Shown piece by piece: positions 56,213 through 64,000 of a stretch of 64,000 nucleotides of DNA. Position 1 is the stretch's first letter, and the number at the start of each line of letters is the position of its first letter. A program made the position numbers and the translations under genes. The DNA comes from Lachnospiraceae bacterium UBA3273 (GTDB taxonomy: Bacteria > Bacillota > Clostridia > Lachnospirales > Lachnospiraceae): the NCBI GenBank assembly GCA_002362385.1, contig DEUB01000021.1, positions 1 through 64,000 on the forward strand. Direction: 5' to 3'. The notes beneath the pieces were generated by a model. That model was not told the DNA's origin. It ran no database searches and saw nothing but the letters and a program-made list of their open reading frames with translations.

Positions 56213-56908
56213 TTACACCTCCTTTGCCGGTGCAAGCATTTCATCGGATACGATCTTCCCGTCCTCCAGCCTGATCAAACGATCCGCCTGAAGAGCAATA
56301 TTTTCATCATGAGTAATCAACAAAAGAGTCTGCTTGTATTTTCTGTTGGAATATTTTAACAGCTCCATAACCTCCCTGCTGTTCTGGTTGTCCAGATTGC
56401 CTGTAGGCTCATCCGCCAAAACAATGGCAGGCGCATGGATCAATGCCCTTCCGATGGAGACCCTTTGCTGCTGGCCTCCTGATAACTGTCCGGGCAGATG
56501 CTTCCTCCGTTCCTTTAGATCCAGTATCTCCAACAGTTCCTCCAAATGCTCTTTATTGACCTTGCGGCCGTCAAGCTTTAAAGGCATGACCATATTTTCC
56601 TCTACATTCAATACAGGGATCAAATTGTAAAACTGATATACAAGCCCCACCTGCCTGCGCCTGAAAATTGCCAGCTGTTCCTGATTCTTTTGAAATATTT
56701 CTGCACCATCCACATAAATTTCCCCCGAGGTAGGAAGATCCACACCACCTAATATATGCAAAAGGGTGGATTTTCCCGAACCGGACTTTCCTACAATGGC
56801 CACAAACTCCCCCTTATTTACCGTAAAGGATACTCCCTTTAATGCCCACACTTCATTTTCTCCGCTTCCGAACTTCTTACACAAATTATCAACCTTTAAA
56901 ATCTCCAT
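56213..56908 (-). CDS. ABC transporter ATP-binding protein, MacB/LolD type
   Basis: A 231-residue ATPase with Walker A GKSGSGKST, signature LSGGQQQR and Walker B IVLADEPTGNLD. It is close in length and motif wording to the ATPases of MacB/BceA/LolD-type transporters. It works with the FtsX-type permease that follows by three bases. Its promoter region carries a triple direct repeat typical of OmpR-family regulator binding, so control by the neighbouring two-component system (57061-58848) is likely. Resistance to a peptide antibiotic or envelope stress is the probable job. Confidence 0.93.
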   Translation of the reverse strand: MEILKVDNLCKKFGSGENEVWALKGVSFTVNKGEFVAIVGKSGSGKSTLLHILGGVDLPTSGEIYVDGAEIFQKNQEQLAIFRRRQVGLVYQFYNLIPVLNVEENMVMPLKLDGRKVNKEHLEELLEILDLKERRKHLPGQLSGGQQQRVSIGRALIHAPAIVLADEPTGNLDNQNSREVMELLKYSNRKYKQTLLLITHDENIALQADRLIRLEDGKIVSDEMLAPAKEV

Positions 56909-56957
56909 ATAATATCCTCTCCTTCGCGTGTTGTCTTAACAACATCCAAAACCAAGA

Positions 56958-56974
56958 TCCCGCCTTTAGCGGGA
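56958..56974 (-). promoter_or_regulatory. GC-rich hairpin in the 5' leader of the ABC transcript
   Basis: TCCCGC (56958-56963) pairs with GCGGGA (56969-56974) around a 5-base loop. It lies between the predicted -10 box (56997-57002) and the ATPase start at 56908, so it is in the transcript leader. It could tune translation or attenuate read-through from the kinase gene. Confidence 0.45.
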
Positions 56975-56996
56975 ACAGATTTCTTTTGTTTCTAAC

Positions 56997-57040
56997 AATA
57001 TACACTTTTCATAATGACAGATTCATGACTTTAAAATGAC
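56997..57040 (-). promoter_or_regulatory. PhoB-like triple direct repeat and -10 box of the ABC operon
   Basis: On the minus strand GTCAT occurs three times at exactly 11-base spacing (complements at 57036-57040, 57025-57029 and 57014-57018). The wording around the last two, GTCATGAATCTGTCAT, is close to a Pho-box type site for OmpR-family regulators. A -10 box TATATT (57002-56997) follows 11 bases later with no separate -35, the usual layout for activation by such regulators. Confidence 0.75.
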
Positions 57041-57060
57041 AAATTTGTAAGAATGGAACC

Positions 57061-58068
57061 TTAAACTGCGCCTTTATAAAACCGGATCAGAAAATACACC
57101 CCTTCTCCCTTCTCCTCATTATAAACAGCCAGCTTTCCGTTCTGTTTCTGAATGATCATATTAGCTAACGCTAACCCAATTCCATAGCCTTCCTTTCCCG
57201 TCTTTTTTCCTTTGTAAAATCTTTCCAGAATATGGGGCAGTTCCTTCTCCGGTATTGCTTCCCCGTTATCCGCAATTTTCAATTCCACAAAAAGGGGATT
57301 ATCTTCTGCGCTTATCCTGATGGTCCCTTTCATACCCGTATGCTCTACACAATTTTTCAAAATATTGGAAAACGCCTCCACGGACCATCCAAAATCCCCC
57401 GGATAGCCTGCGCTTTCATCTATGGCTTTTAAAAAACGGATCTCCTTTAGCTCCATGGGGATCAGCAGAGGCTCTGCCGCCTTTTCGAGCACCTCTTTCA
57501 GAGAAACATTCTCTTTTTTCAAAGCAGTTGTTCCCGACTCAATGGATGCGAGCTTTAACAGGGAAGTGACCAGCCAGTCCGTGCGCTCTAAGAGGCTTTT
57601 TATCTTCCTCATAAGATCTTCTTTTTCTTCCGGTCTGATGTCTTCATCCTCCAGCCGCTGTAAAAGCAGCCGGAAGGCCGTCATGGGTGTCTTCATCTGA
57701 TGGGAGATATCCGCAATAAAATTTTCCAGATAAGTCTTATCTTTTTCCAAAAGCTCCGCCTGTTCCTTTAAGCGCAATGTGGCCTTATAGATCTCGCTGC
57801 TTAAAACGGAAAGCTCTCCTTCCTCGTCTGAAAGCATATTCAAGTTCTCATTTCCATGGAGTATTCCGTCAAGGTTTTCACTCAGCTCTCCGATCCTTTT
57901 GTAGCGGTATGCGGTAAAGCAAAAGAACATGATCCCCATGCCCACACACGCCGCCGCCACACAAAAACCTGCTGCCATGTCAACAAAAAAAGCCCCTGTG
58001 ATAAAGATCAAGGCGCATATCATATAAATTCCAAATTGCTTTTTAATTTCAGGATTGCGAAAAAACAT
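57061..58068 (-). CDS. Sensor histidine kinase (short membrane type)
   Basis: A 335-residue kinase. Two N-terminal membrane helices (about 14-30 and 34-52) are joined by only a few residues, so it has no real outer sensor domain, as in BceS-type intramembrane-sensing kinases. The HisKA region reads FIADISHQMKTPM (His near 123), and the HATPase domain has NILKNCVEHT, ADNGEAIP and GYGIGLALA. In BceS systems the adjacent ABC transporter acts as the sensor, and here an ABC transporter lies just downstream. It follows the response regulator gene after an 18-bp tandem repeat. Confidence 0.9.
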   Translation of the reverse strand: MFFRNPEIKKQFGIYMICALIFITGAFFVDMAAGFCVAAACVGMGIMFFCFTAYRYKRIGELSENLDGILHGNENLNMLSDEEGELSVLSSEIYKATLRLKEQAELLEKDKTYLENFIADISHQMKTPMTAFRLLLQRLEDEDIRPEEKEDLMRKIKSLLERTDWLVTSLLKLASIESGTTALKKENVSLKEVLEKAAEPLLIPMELKEIRFLKAIDESAGYPGDFGWSVEAFSNILKNCVEHTGMKGTIRISAEDNPLFVELKIADNGEAIPEKELPHILERFYKGKKTGKEGYGIGLALANMIIQKQNGKLAVYNEEKGEGVYFLIRFYKGAV

Positions 58069-58086
58069 TTTAATTACCTGCCTTGC

Positions 58087-58193
58087 ACCCTAAAGGGCAT
58101 AAATACTCTAAAGAGTATAAATACCCTGAAGGGCATAAACACTCTAAAGAAAATAAACACCCTTCAGGGCATAAATTTCCTAAGAACATAAAT
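58087..58193. repeat. Six tandem copies of an 18-bp palindromic unit
   Basis: Units at 58087, 58105, 58123, 58141 and 58159 (18 bases each) and a 17-base variant at 58177 follow the pattern ACYCTRAAGRGYATAAAY. Each holds a small inverted repeat such as CCCT-AGGG or CTCT-AGAG, so each can form a short hairpin. The array fills the gap between the response regulator and kinase genes and runs over the last four codons of the regulator. There is no spacer variation, so it is not a CRISPR array. Confidence 0.9.
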
Positions 58194-58848
58194 ACCCCAA
58201 GCCCCTTATGGTTTTAATAATCTGCGGCTCTCCGGGGTTATCCTCAATTTTCTCCCGCAGACGCTTGATATAAACCGTCAGGGTATTATCATTCACGTAA
58301 TCCCCGGCTATATCCCAGATTTCATCCAACAGCCTCTTTCTGGACAAAACTTCTCCCTGATGGCCTAAAAAAATCAATAAAAGCCTGTATTCAAGGGCAG
58401 ACAAAATGATCTCCTGCCCGTTCTTCGACACAACAGCCTTTAAAGTATCCACTCTCAAATCCTCCATCTGGAAAACAGCCTGGGTTTTTCCGCATCTTCT
58501 CAAAACATTTTTAATGCGGGAAACCAATTCCAGAGGCTTAAAGGGTTTTACCACATAATCGTCCGCCCCTAACTCAAAGCCGGTCACGATACTGGGTTCA
58601 TCCCCCATTGCAGTCAGCATGATAACGGGAATATCCCGCTCTTTTTTTATTGTACTGCAAAACGAATAGCCGTTTCCGTCGGGAAGATTTAAATCAAGTA
58701 AGATCAGATCAAAGGTTTCCTTTTCCGTCAGCAAAAAGGCCTCTTCTCTGGAATATGCACATGCCACGGAAAAACCTTCTTCCTTCAACAAAATCTCAAG
58801 ATTTGCTACGATCTCTTTATCGTCTTCCACAATTAAAATCCGATTCAT
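58180..58848 (-). CDS. OmpR family response regulator
   Basis: A 222-residue regulator with a receiver domain (1-115; acidic EDD near 8-10, phospho-Asp in LILLDLNLPDGNGY, Lys in YVVKPFKPLE) and an OmpR-type winged helix (about 130-222, ending IKTIRGLGYLCS). Its last codons lie within an 18-bp tandem repeat. It is the partner of the short kinase downstream and probably binds the triple GTCAT repeat before the ABC genes. It follows the phosphatase gene by two bases. Confidence 0.93.
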   Translation of the reverse strand: MNRILIVEDDKEIVANLEILLKEEGFSVACAYSREEAFLLTEKETFDLILLDLNLPDGNGYSFCSTIKKERDIPVIMLTAMGDEPSIVTGFELGADDYVVKPFKPLELVSRIKNVLRRCGKTQAVFQMEDLRVDTLKAVVSKNGQEIILSALEYRLLLIFLGHQGEVLSRKRLLDEIWDIAGDYVNDNTLTVYIKRLREKIEDNPGEPQIIKTIRGLGYLCS

Positions 58849-58850
58849 TT

Positions 58851-59579
58851 TTAATCCCGTCTCTCGCCTTCATTATCAAAACACTCGCAAAACCTTGCCG
58901 CAAACGCCGGTTCTTCATCCTTTGCATACAAGTGGGAAATATCTCCGTAAGCGCTCATACGAAAATAAGCGATCCCTTTTCTGCGCTCTTCGGTTACGAT
59001 CGTCGCCACGGAAGTAGGCGCCGCACAAAGCCCATGCCACAAAACCATTGGAGAGATTCCCAAAAGATGTCCTAACAATACGCACCCTACTCCAAAATGG
59101 CAAAACAAAACGATCGTGTCATTATTAGGCTTTTTTGCCTCATACAAATGCCCTTTCCTCACATATCCGTGGGTTTCAAGCAGTTTATCAAAGCTTTCAA
59201 CGACCCGGTCGTATTCCTCTTTGACTTTTCCCTCTGCTAAAATATCTGATTCAAACCACTTATCATACCGGTAAAAATTCTCCTGTGCAGTCCAGTCCTG
59301 GGGCAGCCAGTCCCATGTAATGGATTCCTCTTTCTTATCCGGACGCATGATCCTTGGGGCAAACTCCTGAAGCCATGGACATTCTATTGCCGTCCGATTC
59401 ATTTTTTTAAGCGTTAAAGACGCCGTATCCTTTGCCCTTCCCAAAGGCGATACATAAAACTCCTTTACATCCAGCTTTTCAAGCCGCTCCGATAAGTACT
59501 CCGCTTCCTTCCATCCCTTCCTGGTCAGGGAATCAATGGTATAGTCCGGATCTCCGTGTCTTATTAATAAAATCTTCAT
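58851..59579 (-). CDS. Histidine phosphatase family protein
   Basis: A 242-residue protein of the phosphoglycerate-mutase-like histidine phosphatase family. The catalytic motif LIRHGDPDY is at residues 5-13, with the second His in VLFCHFGVG (near 160). Its substrate is unknown; small phosphate esters or nucleotide sugars are typical. It lies two bases upstream of the response regulator gene, so the two share a transcript. The start has a GAATGAGAACGA-type leader with weak ribosome site. Confidence 0.88.
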   Translation of the reverse strand: MKILLIRHGDPDYTIDSLTRKGWKEAEYLSERLEKLDVKEFYVSPLGRAKDTASLTLKKMNRTAIECPWLQEFAPRIMRPDKKEESITWDWLPQDWTAQENFYRYDKWFESDILAEGKVKEEYDRVVESFDKLLETHGYVRKGHLYEAKKPNNDTIVLFCHFGVGCVLLGHLLGISPMVLWHGLCAAPTSVATIVTEERRKGIAYFRMSAYGDISHLYAKDEEPAFAARFCECFDNEGERRD

Positions 59580-59670
59580 TCGTTCTCATTCCTTTTTCGT
59601 ATCATAATAGATTTTAACGTTATTACTTCCTTTATCAACTGATCCCCGCCGCTTCTTCTGTTTCCCAATT

Positions 59671-60486
59671 TTACTCCGCTAGCCGGCTCTCGCCCGTAGC
59701 ATAATTGATTTCCACTCCCGGCTGGCAGTTATAAACGTATACACAAAAGCAGATTCCTCTTCCCTTATCCTCTACAGACCAACCCTCCATCAATACGCCG
59801 CCTGCCACAAGATTATCCCCTTCATAAACAGGTGTGACCCGGTAAAGCACATGGTGATTGGTTGCCTCCACAAAATCATCCACTGCATTTTCAAAGGGGA
59901 GCATTCCTTCCACATTCATATACCGGGTGCCCGTTATAAGATTCTTTTCGTTGGCGTTTTCCCCCGTGAGCTGATAGCCGATCAGATGGCATCGGTTATA
60001 CAAATACTTACCGTCAACACAGTCATATTTTACCGTATGCCAGCCCGAAGGCTTTACAGAGCCGATTTCTCCGCGTTCCTCTATAGGCATGATATCTATT
60101 CCCACGTTGGCATAGGCCGTACCGCATCTGCCCAAACCATCCAGTTCGCTGTAGTTTTCAAAAGAGTCCGTGGTATAATCTGATTCCTCGAAATAGGGCA
60201 TATTTCCGTTAATTTCCACATAAGGCGTTCCGCTAAAGGGCGGAATTTCTTCCAGGGAAACCGCCGTCTGTACAAAAGTGTTATTTGGGACTTCTCCCGG
60301 TAGATCTCCGGATGATCCCCCGTCCATAACGCCTTCTGCCTTGTTCTCTATCCAGTTTACCAGTTCCGTCTGCACTCCCGGAAATCTTTCCAGCCCCCAC
60401 GCTCCCGCAAAAAGCGCCAGGATGAAAAGCGCATATACAGCCCAGACTTTCCCTTTTCTGAATCTATGTCTCTTTCTTCTTTGCAA
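59671..60486 (-). CDS. Membrane-anchored DNA/RNA non-specific nuclease (EndA/NucA type)
   Basis: A 271-residue protein with an N-terminal membrane anchor (about 12-30, preceded by RRKRHRFRKGK), a linker, and a beta-beta-alpha-metal nuclease domain (about 95-265). The active-site region is LYNRCHLIGYQLTG followed by NLITGTRYMN, which matches the D/N-R-G/C-H signature of DNA-entry nucleases, with Cys in the usual Gly position. It probably degrades or imports DNA at the cell surface. The start is TTG, with AGGGAT just upstream. Confidence 0.85.
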   Translation of the reverse strand: MQRRKRHRFRKGKVWAVYALFILALFAGAWGLERFPGVQTELVNWIENKAEGVMDGGSSGDLPGEVPNNTFVQTAVSLEEIPPFSGTPYVEINGNMPYFEESDYTTDSFENYSELDGLGRCGTAYANVGIDIMPIEERGEIGSVKPSGWHTVKYDCVDGKYLYNRCHLIGYQLTGENANEKNLITGTRYMNVEGMLPFENAVDDFVEATNHHVLYRVTPVYEGDNLVAGGVLMEGWSVEDKGRGICFCVYVYNCQPGVEINYATGESRLAE

Positions 60487-60591
60487 TGTTATCCCTGATT
60501 CTTTCTTATACTATCATCTAAAACTCCACCCTATAAAATACATATCTGTATCTCAAAAGGTATTTTTATCCATTCGGTTTATTTTATGGAA

Positions 60592-61347
60592 TTAATTAAA
60601 TTTCTTAAAATACTCTTCTCTTATACTCTCACTGGAAAATGGCAGCTTCTCAAAATCGCAGAGAGCTTTTTCCTGCATTCCCATCCGCTTTTCAATAAAC
60701 GCCTGTGAAATCAGACAGTCGGAATTAATAAAACGATAATAGCTGTTTTTCATATTCTGGTCAATCTTTTTCAATATACCTTCATAGGAAGCCGTCGCAT
60801 GATAATATTCCGTCATAAGCGGCAGCAAATGACAGAATACCTTTTGATGCTGTTCTATTTTTTCAGCCAGTCCCTTTTCAGGATTTTTTATATTAATATT
60901 ATGTCTTGATACGATGGTTTTATCTCTTGCTTTTTTCTTTTTTCCGGCGGAATCATCTTCCGTATCATAAAAATCCGGAGAAAGTTCAAAAATATGAATA
61001 TAAACCGTCTTGTCCGTTCTTGCAAAGACTGCTTTACCCCCGGAAATCCTGGGAACAAAGTCAAAATTCCAGCCCCACTGAAAAGTTGCATAGGCATCAT
61101 TGATTTTAAAAAAAGAAAGCACTCTCCGCTTTCCGTCTTCATAATCATCTGCCCAGATGTAATCTCCAATCTGCCTCATCTGTAGCTTTTCTTCTATCAT
61201 GGGGGTAAGATTTTCCCCAACCAGCTGCTTCCAGCCTTCCGCATTAAGGTCAAGATGAGCGGGGGCAATACCCGGTTTAAAATTATTTACAAGAAACTTA
61301 TCATATTTTTCTAATAATGCCTTCTTGGCCGGTTTTTTTGCAAACAT
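60592..61347 (-). CDS. Hypothetical protein, DUF4304-like
   Basis: A 251-residue soluble protein. Aromatic and Gly residues around YATFQWGWNFDFVPRISGG and a C-terminal helical half loosely resemble DUF4304-type proteins, which are uncharacterised. There is no signal peptide or membrane helix. A Lys-rich stretch (GKKKKARDK) is near residues 134-142. It lies 11 bases after the ArsR gene on the same strand, so it may be the last gene of the metal operon, though a role in metal export is not evident. The nuclease gene follows at 60486. Confidence 0.55.
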   Translation of the reverse strand: MFAKKPAKKALLEKYDKFLVNNFKPGIAPAHLDLNAEGWKQLVGENLTPMIEEKLQMRQIGDYIWADDYEDGKRRVLSFFKINDAYATFQWGWNFDFVPRISGGKAVFARTDKTVYIHIFELSPDFYDTEDDSAGKKKKARDKTIVSRHNINIKNPEKGLAEKIEQHQKVFCHLLPLMTEYYHATASYEGILKKIDQNMKNSYYRFINSDCLISQAFIEKRMGMQEKALCDFEKLPFSSESIREEYFKKFN

Positions 61348-61358
61348 TTCCTTTATCC

Positions 61359-61718
61359 CTACTCCTCAATATGCTCCCTGCCCTGGGCTATGATCGTCCG
61401 CACATGTCCGTCCGCCAAAGAATAAAAGACAGATTTCCCGTCCCGGCGGCTTTTGACTAACTTATTTTGCTTCAAAATCTTCAACTGGTGGGAAATGGCG
61501 GACTGGGTCATATTCAACGCCTGTGCCAGATCGCAGACACAGACCTCCGCCTCAAACAGCACAAACAAGATCCTGATGCGGGTAGAATCCCCAAACACCT
61601 TGAACAACTCAGCCAGATTATATAGTTCCACTTCATCCGGCAGGGTTTCTTCTACAATTTTTAAAAGCTCCTGATGAACCTCTGTTGTATCGCAGCATTC
61701 TAATTCTTCATCTATCAA
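61359..61718 (-). CDS. ArsR/SmtB family metal-sensing repressor (CadC-like)
   Basis: A 119-residue winged-helix repressor. AELFKVFGDSTRIRILFVLF, the metal-site EAEVCVCDLA (the CVC pair of CadC/ArsR-type sensors), and MTQSAISHQLKILKQNKLV are typical. An N-terminal Cys pair (ECCD, near 7-10) matches the extra Cd/Pb site of CadC. It should release DNA when it binds Cd, Pb or Zn. It is the last or second-last gene of the metal-efflux operon, downstream of the ATPase gene by 65 bases. Confidence 0.93.
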   Translation of the reverse strand: MIDEELECCDTTEVHQELLKIVEETLPDEVELYNLAELFKVFGDSTRIRILFVLFEAEVCVCDLAQALNMTQSAISHQLKILKQNKLVKSRRDGKSVFYSLADGHVRTIIAQGREHIEE

Positions 61719-61783
61719 AATTTTTCCACTCCTTCTAAATCGTCGCTATAAATATATCTTAACAGGATTTTCCCGGCTTTTCA

Positions 61784-63703
61784 TCACAATTTTTTAACAA
61801 ACAGCGCCCGGATCGCATTTAATACGGCAATAACCATTACCCCTACATCGGCAAAAATGGCCAGCCACATATTGGCAATACCCAAAGCTCCCAAAACCAG
61901 GCAGATCAGTTTAATGCCAATGGCAAAAACGATATTTTCATATACGATCCTCAGGCATTTTCTGGAAATCTTAATGGCCTTGGCAATTTTTAAAGGATCG
62001 TCATCCATCAGAATTATGTCCGCCGCTTCAATGGCTGCATCGGAACCCAAAGCTCCCATGGCGATCCCGATATCCGCTCTTGATAAAACCGGAGCGTCGT
62101 TAATACCGTCTCCCACAAATGCCAGCTTTTCTTTTCCGTTTTTCTGCTCCAGCAGTCTTTCCACAAGGCTTACCTTATCCGCCGGCAGAAGTTCCGTATA
62201 GACCTCTCCGATCCCGAGTTCCTTTGCTACCTGCTCGCCTACATTCTTAGCGTCCCCCGTAAGCATGACCGTTTTGGAAACGCCAGCCCTTTTTAATTCC
62301 TTAATGGCCTCCTTTGCATGGGGCTTTATTATATCTGAAATAAGAATGTGTCCTGCGTATACGCCGTCTACCGCCATATGGACTACGGTTCCCACGCTAT
62401 GGCAGTCCGCGTATTCCACACCGATGCGTTTCATCAGCTTTGTATTTCCCGCCGCCACGGATACGCCGTCTACTTTTGCCGTCACGCCGTTTCCGCTGAT
62501 CTCCTCTACATCGCTGACCCTGCTTTTATCTATGGCTTTACCATATGCCTTTTGCAGGCTCTTACTGATGGGGTGGGAGGAATAGCTCTCCGCCAAAGCG
62601 GCATATTCTAACAATTTATCTTCTTCTATGGAATTATGGTGCACCCCCGCAACCTCAAACACGCCCTGGGTCATGGTTCCCGTTTTATCAAATACCACAT
62701 ACTTTGTCTGTGAAAGGGTCTCAAGATAATTGGAGCCTTTCACTAAAACTCCCGCATTGCTGGCTCCGCCGATTCCTGCAAAAAAGCTTAAAGGAATACT
62801 GATTACCAGAGCGCAGGGACAGCTGATTACCAAGAATGTCAACGCCCTGTATATCCAATCCCCCCACTCCGGGGAAATTCCCATAATAAGCCGCACTATA
62901 GGCGGAAGCAGCGCCAGCGCCAGCGCACTATAGCATACAGCCGGCGTATAATACCGGGCAAATTTGGAAATAAAATTTTCAGACCTGGATTTTTTGGAAC
63001 TGGAATTTTCCACCAAATCCAAGATCTTGGATACTGTGGATTCCCCGAATTCCTTTGTTGTGCGGATCCTTAAGAGTCCTGTCATATTGATGCAGCCGCT
63101 GATGACCTCATCTCCCGTCCCCGCATCCCTCGGCAGACTTTCGCCGGTCAGCGCACTGGTATTTAAAGTAGAATTTCCTTCCACGATCACGCCGTCAATA
63201 GGAATCTTTTCTCCCGGTTTTACTACAATAACGCTTCCTATCTCAACTTCATCCGGATCGACCTTTTCCAGTTCTCCGTCCTTTTCTATATTGGCATAAT
63301 CAGGCCGGATATCCATAAGCTCACTGATATTGCGCCTGCTCTTTCCTACCGCATAGCTTTGGAACCACTCGCCGATCTGGTAGAACAGCATAACCGCAAC
63401 GGCTTCCGTATAACCGCCCTCGCCATGGCCTGCTGCCGCTTCTGCAAAACTGAGCCTTTCATAGATTGCAATGGCAAGCGCACCCACCGTTGCAACTGCC
63501 ATAAGAAAATTTTCATCAAATACCTGTTTATTTAAAATGCCCTTCCAGGCCTTTAGCAAAATATCATATCCTATAATAAGATAAGCTGCCATATATAATG
63601 CAAATTCCAGGTAGCTATTGCTAACCGGAAACAGCATCAATGCAGCTACAAGCAAAGCGGAAATGATGATCCGTATTAACATCTTTCTTTGCTTTTTATT
63701 CAT
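61784..63703 (-). CDS. cadA: Heavy-metal P1B-type ATPase (CadA/ZntA type)
   Basis: A transporter of about 639 residues that exports Zn, Cd or Pb. Key motifs are SCPCALVIS (CPC in the membrane, near 296-304), the phosphorylation site DKTGTMTQG (near 338), SSHPISK and MLTGDAKNVGE, with GDGINDAPVLSRADIGIAMG near the C terminus. There are about eight membrane helices. Unlike most CadA proteins it has no N-terminal metal-binding domain; that domain is encoded as a separate gene upstream. The ATG at 63703 has AGGTGAG upstream; a GTG at 63712 is the alternative. Confidence 0.94.
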   Translation of the reverse strand: MNKKQRKMLIRIIISALLVAALMLFPVSNSYLEFALYMAAYLIIGYDILLKAWKGILNKQVFDENFLMAVATVGALAIAIYERLSFAEAAAGHGEGGYTEAVAVMLFYQIGEWFQSYAVGKSRRNISELMDIRPDYANIEKDGELEKVDPDEVEIGSVIVVKPGEKIPIDGVIVEGNSTLNTSALTGESLPRDAGTGDEVISGCINMTGLLRIRTTKEFGESTVSKILDLVENSSSKKSRSENFISKFARYYTPAVCYSALALALLPPIVRLIMGISPEWGDWIYRALTFLVISCPCALVISIPLSFFAGIGGASNAGVLVKGSNYLETLSQTKYVVFDKTGTMTQGVFEVAGVHHNSIEEDKLLEYAALAESYSSHPISKSLQKAYGKAIDKSRVSDVEEISGNGVTAKVDGVSVAAGNTKLMKRIGVEYADCHSVGTVVHMAVDGVYAGHILISDIIKPHAKEAIKELKRAGVSKTVMLTGDAKNVGEQVAKELGIGEVYTELLPADKVSLVERLLEQKNGKEKLAFVGDGINDAPVLSRADIGIAMGALGSDAAIEAADIILMDDDPLKIAKAIKISRKCLRIVYENIVFAIGIKLICLVLGALGIANMWLAIFADVGVMVIAVLNAIRALFVKKL

Positions 63704-63730
63704 GAAACTCACCTGCTCCCGTATTTGCTT

Positions 63731-63949
63731 CTAAAGGTAGATCTCACAATCGTCCTCTACCTTTTTGCAATTTTTCAAAACATCCTGCATAACTGCTTTC
63801 GGATCCTGGCCGTCTTCAAATTCTACGATCATTTTTAATGTCATGAAGTTAACGGTCGCATCCTTGACTCCCGCGGTCTTTTTTGCCGCTTCCTCCATTT
63901 TGTTAGCGCAGTTTGCACAATCTACATCAATTTTATAAGTCTTTTTCAT
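63731..63949 (-). CDS. Free-standing HMA metal-binding protein
   Basis: A 72-residue heavy-metal-associated domain with the motif DCANCANKME (residues 10-19) and the beta-alpha-beta fold pattern. Two more Cys (NCKKVEDDCEIYL) lie at the C terminus. It has the size of the N-terminal domain missing from the ATPase gene downstream (27 bases away), so it should be the soluble metal donor for that pump. It has an AAGGTTGG ribosome site. Confidence 0.92.
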   Translation of the reverse strand: MKKTYKIDVDCANCANKMEEAAKKTAGVKDATVNFMTLKMIVEFEDGQDPKAVMQDVLKNCKKVEDDCEIYL

Positions 63950-63984
63950 AGTCTTACCAACCTTTCATTTTATATTATTCAAAC

Positions 63985-64000
63985 ATATGAACAATCATTC
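63985..64000. promoter_or_regulatory. Probable ArsR/CadC operator half, cut by the window end
   Basis: ATATGAACAATCATTC at the window edge, upstream of the HMA gene, is the left part of what looks like an imperfect palindrome ATATGAACA-n2-TTCATAT, the type bound by ArsR/SmtB repressors. The right part lies beyond the window, so this remains a guess. Confidence 0.4.

Noticed and set aside
57856..58191. Plus-strand open frame encoding repeated NTLKGI peptides
   Set aside because: It is simply the translation of the 18-bp tandem repeat plus the reverse of the kinase gene; no ribosome site or promoter.
58087..58193. Regular short repeats suggestive of a CRISPR array
   Set aside because: Units are contiguous 18-mers without unique spacers and no cas genes are present.

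Overview
The window looks like a chromosomal segment of an anaerobic, low-to-mid GC Firmicute of the Lachnospiraceae/Clostridia type. Supporting signs are a T-box leader before trpB, a Spo0A-type DNA-binding domain, MutS2, a type VIIb secretion locus, GH94 sugar phosphorylases, and strong AGGAGG-like ribosome sites with TTGACA/TATAAT-type promoters. I see no rRNA, tRNA, CRISPR array, transposase or prophage structural module.

Region 1 (1-13032, minus strand) is a compact type VII (Ess/Yuk) secretion operon. In transcription order it holds an EsaA/YueB-like protein, a WXG100 protein, a coiled-coil protein, an LXG-like effector with an Asp-rich C-terminal motif, a membrane protein (candidate immunity factor), a small helical protein, an EssA-like protein, the ubiquitin-like EsaB/YukD, EssB/YukC, the FHA-FtsK ATPase EssC, three small helical partner proteins, and the first codons of another gene cut off by the window edge. 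An extended -10 promoter and a 119-bp nested palindrome lie upstream.

Region 2 (13510-26518) is a mixed housekeeping/accessory block: a stand-alone Spo0A_C-domain regulator, a TrpB2-type tryptophan synthase beta under a Trp T-box, a small FakA/DAK-like protein, a zinc-ribbon membrane protein whose tail resembles BECR nuclease toxins, an orphan flagellin with a large beta-rich insert, a membrane transglutaminase-like protein, a flavin reductase, a GntR/ABC (Ytr-like) operon with its own operator, a SpoIID-like/peptidoglycan-binding/LysM protein, and a PAS-GAF-GGDEF diguanylate cyclase.

Region 3 (26687-39476) is a beta-glucan utilisation cluster: a GH2 beta-galactosidase-like enzyme, two AraC regulators, two different GH94 phosphorylases and a surface GH16 laminarinase/lichenase lipoprotein with C-terminal carbohydrate-binding modules. 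The GH16 enzyme would cut polymeric beta-glucan outside the cell, and the phosphorylases would split imported disaccharides with phosphate. No transporter is encoded here.

Region 4 (39660-64000) carries a decayed repeat-protein pseudogene, a DUF4230 pair, an acyltransferase, a thioredoxin-reductase-like protein without its CxxC, and the operon HtrA-like pseudoprotease / YhaM / RlmCD. These are followed by mutS2 (apparently leaderless) with a two-component system downstream, an aldo/keto reductase, a second two-component system next to a MacB/FtsX-type ABC transporter with a PhoB-like triple-repeat operator, a phosphatase, a surface nuclease, and a heavy-metal export operon (HMA protein, CadA-type ATPase, ArsR regulator).
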